From: CAYRVX01 sp964642165
GTDB taxonomy: Bacteria > Planctomycetota > Phycisphaerae > SM23-33
Length of the DNA stretch: 23,984 nucleotides
Direction of reading: 5' to 3'
NCBI GenBank assembly: GCA_964642165.1
Contig: CAZXOC010000085.1
Location: 1 to 23,984 of the forward strand
The first letter of the stretch is position 1, and each line of letters opens with the position of its first letter. Shown piece after piece: positions 21,332-23,984 of the stretch. The position numbers and the translations under genes are program-made. A model generated the notes under the pieces. It did no database searches. It worked only from the letters and a program-made list of their open reading frames with translations, and was not told the origin of the DNA.

Positions 21332-22630
21332 TCAGACAGGCTGGTCTTCCAGGACAGGCGACCCGGCGATGAAGTCGGCCAGGCGCTGCTGCTTCTCGCG
21401 GTACTCGTTGCGGCCCTCCTCCATGGCCGCGTGGATCTCCTCGGCGTCCCGGCGCAGCAGGGCGACGACGTCTCCGTCGAGCGCGCCGCGGTCGGCCTCG
21501 TCGTCCAGCACGTCCAGGGCCTCCGGGAGCCCGAGCTGCTCGCGGTAGGGGCGGGCGGCCGTGATGGCCGAGAACGTGTCCGCCACGGCCATCACTCGCG
21601 AGCCGAGCGTCAGGTCGTGCCCGGCGTGGCGGAAGGGGTAGCCGGTCCCGTCGATCCGCTCGTGGTGGAAGGCGGCCCACTCGGCGATCTGGGGCATGCC
21701 CCCGATGGTCGTGAGGATGTGGAACGTGTGGTAGGTGTGCCCCTTGACGATGGCCCACTCGTGGCGGGCCAGGCGTCCGGGCTTCTCCAGGATCTGCCCC
21801 GGCACGGACAGTTTCCCGATGTCGTGGAGGTACCCGGCGGCGCGCATGAGGATCTGTTCGCGCGGCGAGAAGCCCAAGCGCCGCGCCAGGGCGACCGCGA
21901 CGGCGGCCACCGCCGCCGAGTGCGTCGCCGTCCAGTGGCTCATCGCGTCCACGATCCTCGCGAAGGCCTGGGCGATCCGCTCGACGGCCGGACCGTCCAC
22001 CGTCAGCGAGGGCCAGTCCATCTGCGCCAGCAGGACCGAGTAGATCCGCTCCGAAACGCAGTCCAGCCAGAAGGCCTCCGGCTCGGCGATCTCCTGGAAG
22101 GCCTCGACGCAGTCCGGATGGAACTGCTTGCCCTTCAGCAGGCCGACCTGCCGGAGGATGAACTCCTTCTGCTCGAGGACGGGCAGGTTCCGGTCGATGG
22201 CGCGCTCGGCGGCGTCGGCGAGGCAGACGATGTGGCTGGCGAAGGGCACGCTCCGCCCGGGACGCTCCGCGCCCTCGCCGTGCTGCCACGGCGTGTGATG
22301 GTCGCGGACGATCTCGGCGGCGCGGGCGAAGAGGTCCAGGTCGCGCAGCAGCTCGTAGCCGGCCTGGGCGTGCCAGCGGACACGCTCGAAGTTGCCGTGG
22401 TGCAGCAGGAGCATGCGGCTCTCCAGCCCGAGCAGCCCCACGTCGTGCAGCGCCGCGGCCTCGAAGACGTCCAGCAGGTCGTTCCCGCCGATCCCGAGGC
22501 GGCGCGCGATGTTCGTGCTGATGTAGGCCACACGCAGTTGATGGTCCGCCACCGAGGGGTGAACGTAGTCAATGCCCTCGGAGATGGAGAGGATCAGGCG
22601 GTGCAGCGGCACGTGCGGGTTGACGATCAT
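21332..22630 (-). CDS. Tandem HD-domain protein: N-terminal HD plus C-terminal HD-GYP
   Basis: 432 residues, cytoplasmic, no membrane segment. The N-terminal HD domain (about 25-160) has His30, HD at 62-63, His87, DHH at 110-112 and Asp139, so its metal ligands look complete but it has no GYP. The C-terminal domain (about 225-400) has YLHDIGKLSVP (His269-Asp270), HTYHTFHIL, HHERIDGTGYP (His322-323, GYP at 330-332) and VMAVADTFSAITAARPYR, the full HD-GYP set of cyclic-di-GMP phosphodiesterases. The protein probably degrades c-di-GMP or a related nucleotide; the first HD may be a second catalytic or a sensory site. ATG at 22630 begins the conserved part and has GAGG seven bases upstream; a longer open frame upstream is low-complexity. 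Confidence 0.88.
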   Translation of the reverse strand: MIVNPHVPLHRLILSISEGIDYVHPSVADHQLRVAYISTNIARRLGIGGNDLLDVFEAAALHDVGLLGLESRMLLLHHGNFERVRWHAQAGYELLRDLDLFARAAEIVRDHHTPWQHGEGAERPGRSVPFASHIVCLADAAERAIDRNLPVLEQKEFILRQVGLLKGKQFHPDCVEAFQEIAEPEAFWLDCVSERIYSVLLAQMDWPSLTVDGPAVERIAQAFARIVDAMSHWTATHSAAVAAVAVALARRLGFSPREQILMRAAGYLHDIGKLSVPGQILEKPGRLARHEWAIVKGHTYHTFHILTTIGGMPQIAEWAAFHHERIDGTGYPFRHAGHDLTLGSRVMAVADTFSAITAARPYREQLGLPEALDVLDDEADRGALDGDVVALLRRDAEEIHAAMEEGRNEYREKQQRLADFIAGSPVLEDQPV

Positions 22631-22825
22631 CTTCCTGCCTCTGGTGTCTGGTTGTTTCGGTAGAGAGCCCGTCACGTCTTGTCTTCGGCCCCCCGGGCAG
22701 GCGGCTTTAGCAGCGGGCGGCGGCGCGATCCGACGGATGCGCCCCATGCGGATGGACGGCGCCTAGGATGACCTGCCGGACGTTGTGGAACGGCGCGGAA
22801 CCACGGCGAGGAGACAGGCCGCCAC

Positions 22826-22927
22826 ATGGGCTGCTCGAGGGGCAAGAGAAAGGCCAAGAACAAGCCGGGGAACTACCGGTGCAGGAAGTGCGGCGCCGTC
22901 TGCCGCAAGAAGAAGCGCCTCTGCTAG
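22826..22927 (+). CDS. 33-residue Cys/Lys-rich zinc-ribbon-like small protein
   Basis: Opens MGCSRGKRKAKNKPGN and continues YRCRKCGAVCRKKKRLC to the TAG at 22925. The CxxC of YRCRKCG plus two later Cys (CGAVC, RLC-end) could bind one zinc ion; about a third of the residues are Lys or Arg. The pattern recalls the very short 'YxCKKCGxxxKKKKxLC' proteins seen in several bacterial phyla, which have no known function; the high charge suggests nucleic acid or ribosome binding. ATG at 22826 has GAGGAG about 12 bases upstream, farther than ideal. It lies between divergent HD-GYP and convergent sulfatase genes. Codons and composition beyond the stop do not continue the pattern. Confidence 0.65.
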   Translation: MGCSRGKRKAKNKPGNYRCRKCGAVCRKKKRLC

Positions 22928-22966
22928 CCGGTGAAGATCCGGTGAGCGGGACGCCGGACCTCAACA

Positions 22967-22982
22967 GTCGGTAATGGCCGAC
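22967..22982. terminator. Weak hairpin between the small gene and the sulfatase gene
   Basis: GTCGG (22967-22971) and CCGAC (22978-22982) flank TAATGG. The stem is only 5 bp and no U-tract follows. Nearby, CCGGTGA is repeated directly with an 11-base period (22928-22945). Tentative. Confidence 0.2.
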
Positions 22983-22986
22983 AGCG

Positions 22987-23984
22987 TCAGCTCTTGGGCC
23001 TGCGCCAGGGGACGGCCTCGTGGCGGCGGACGTAGTCGGCCAGGGCCCGGGAGAGCCTCTCGTAGGCCTCGGGCTTCTTCTCGCCGGCGGCGAGGTTGCG
23101 CGTCTCTTTGGGGTCGTCCCCGAGGTGGTAGAGCTCAAGGGGCCCGCCGGGCAGGTTCCGCAAGAGCTTCCAGTCGCCGTGCAGGACGGCGTCGGCCGTC
23201 TTGCCCCGGTGCCGCCCGCCCTCGCGGCGGGTGAAGAACAGCAGGCGGTCCTCCGGCGGCTGCTTCCGGCCCAGCAGCGTGGGCAGGATGCTGCGGCCTT
23301 CGATGCCCTTGGGGCACTTGTCGAGCGCCCCGGCGGCTTCGAGGAAGGTCGGGAACAGGTCCATCGTCAGGGCGACGCGATCGGTGCGGGAGGCGGGCTT
23401 GATCCGCCCCGGCCAGACGGCGCAGGTCGGCACGCGCAGCCCGCCCTCGTACATCGTGCCCTTGCCGGCTCGCAGCGGTCCGTTGCCGGCGCCCACGCCC
23501 GTCTGCCCGCCGTTGTCGCTGCTGAAGACCACCAGCGTGCGGTCGGCGAGGCCCGTTTCCTTCAGGCACCGGATCACCTGCCCGATGCCGTGGTCCATGT
23601 GCTCGATGAGCGCGACGAGCTTGGCGCGCCGGAGCGGCAGGTCCGGCTGGCGGCGGCGGACCTTCTCCAGCCAGTCCTTCGGCGGCTGGATCGGCGTGTG
23701 CGGCGCGTTGTAGGCCAGGTAGAGGAAGAAGGGCTTGTCGTTGCCCTTGCGCCCGCGGAGGTAGTCGCAGGCCCACTGGGTGAACAGGTCGGTGGCGTGG
23801 CCGGCGGGGTCGATGGTCTTGCCGTCGCGGCGCATGTAGTTGATGCCGTGGCGGCGGTGGGTGTAGTAGTCGTCCATCATGTCGCCGAGGAAGCCGTGGA
23901 CGTGGTCGAAGCCGCGGTCGTTCGGCGTGTTCGGCGAGGTGAGCCCCAGGTGCCACTTGCCGACCAGGGCCGTGTCGTAGCCGC
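22987..23984 (-). CDS. Sulfatase (arylsulfatase family), N-terminus outside the window
   Basis: C-terminal part of a type I sulfatase; the frame is open to the window edge, about 331 visible codons. Hydrolyses sulfate esters, probably of polysaccharides, usually after export. Seen from the edge: GYDTALVGKWHLG (conserved active-site Lys and His), NDRGFDHVHGFLGD, FFLYLAYNAPHTPIQPP, HMDHGIGQVI, VVFSSDNGGQTG with the metal-binding Asp-Asn, GKGTMYEGGLRVP with the second Lys, and the C-terminal subdomain (GDWKLLRNL, ELYHLGDDPKETRNLA). The C-x-P-x-R formylglycine motif would lie upstream of 23984 and is not visible, so activity cannot be judged. Fits the sulfatase-rich genomes of Planctomycetota. 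Confidence 0.94.
   Translation of the reverse strand, partial: GYDTALVGKWHLGLTSPNTPNDRGFDHVHGFLGDMMDDYYTHRRHGINYMRRDGKTIDPAGHATDLFTQWACDYLRGRKGNDKPFFLYLAYNAPHTPIQPPKDWLEKVRRRQPDLPLRRAKLVALIEHMDHGIGQVIRCLKETGLADRTLVVFSSDNGGQTGVGAGNGPLRAGKGTMYEGGLRVPTCAVWPGRIKPASRTDRVALTMDLFPTFLEAAGALDKCPKGIEGRSILPTLLGRKQPPEDRLLFFTRREGGRHRGKTADAVLHGDWKLLRNLPGGPLELYHLGDDPKETRNLAAGEKKPEAYERLSRALADYVRRHEAVPWRRPKS

Noticed and set aside
22974..23234. 86-codon plus-strand frame opposite the sulfatase end
   Set aside because: Antisense to the sulfatase C-terminal domain, Arg/Gly-rich, no start signal.
1..23984. CRISPR arrays, transposases, integrases, tRNA or rRNA genes
   Set aside because: Looked for on both strands. 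No regularly spaced repeats, no inverted-repeat-flanked transposase frame, no cloverleaf with a TTC-type T-arm and no rRNA-like block were found.

Overview
This 24-kb window is GC-rich chromosomal DNA (roughly two thirds G+C by eye) from a bacterium that looks like a member of the Planctomycetota, perhaps Phycisphaerae or a related class. The signs are a DUF1570-type lipoprotein peptidase, a DUF547 lipoprotein, a sulfatase, a secreted protein ending in a pseudopilin-like 'ADGH' tail, Pro/Ala linkers of the 'ASQPA/TTQPA' type in YidC and YihY, and a YidC that is not in the usual rnpA/rpmH/trmE neighbourhood. This placement is inference. I see no rRNA, tRNA, insertion sequence, phage gene or CRISPR array, and codon use looks uniform, so this reads as core chromosome rather than an island.

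Layout. 1-1223 (-): xylulokinase, cut by the window edge. 1479-2867 (+): folC behind a strong promoter. 2927-4446 (-): a PTS IIA/PtsN protein and a DUF1570 lipoprotein peptidase. 4640-6835 (+): a large secreted protein of unknown function. 6917-9942 (-): a metallophosphoesterase gene followed directly by yidC. 10133-11452 (+): tsaB and a double-ACT protein. 11486-12301 (-): DUF547 lipoprotein. 12363-13736 (+): AsmA-like membrane-anchored protein. 13817-16037 (+): a compact, translationally overlapping folate operon (FolM/pteridine-reductase-type SDR, folB, folK, folE), followed by yihY at 16080-17534. 17565-17942 (-): a single-receiver response regulator. 18275-18892 (+): a small lipoprotein. 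19073-21234 (+): a two-gene periplasmic thiol module, a stand-alone DsbD-alpha-like domain overlapping a protein with two tandem redoxin domains. 21332-22630 (-): HD + HD-GYP protein. 22826-22927 (+): a 33-residue Cys/Lys-rich peptide. 22987-23984 (-): sulfatase, cut by the window edge.

How the genes fit together. Five folate genes are present: folE, folB, folK and a FolM-like reductase in one operon, and folC about 11 kb away. folP (dihydropteroate synthase) and a classical folA are not in the window. The 19-21 kb pair could be a secreted disulfide or peroxide system. Several hairpins mark convergent gene ends, but none has a classic U-tract. Three genes (folC and the two lipoprotein genes at 4446 and 12301) have a sigma70-like -10 box only 6 to 10 bases before the start codon, which predicts leaderless or nearly leaderless mRNAs.
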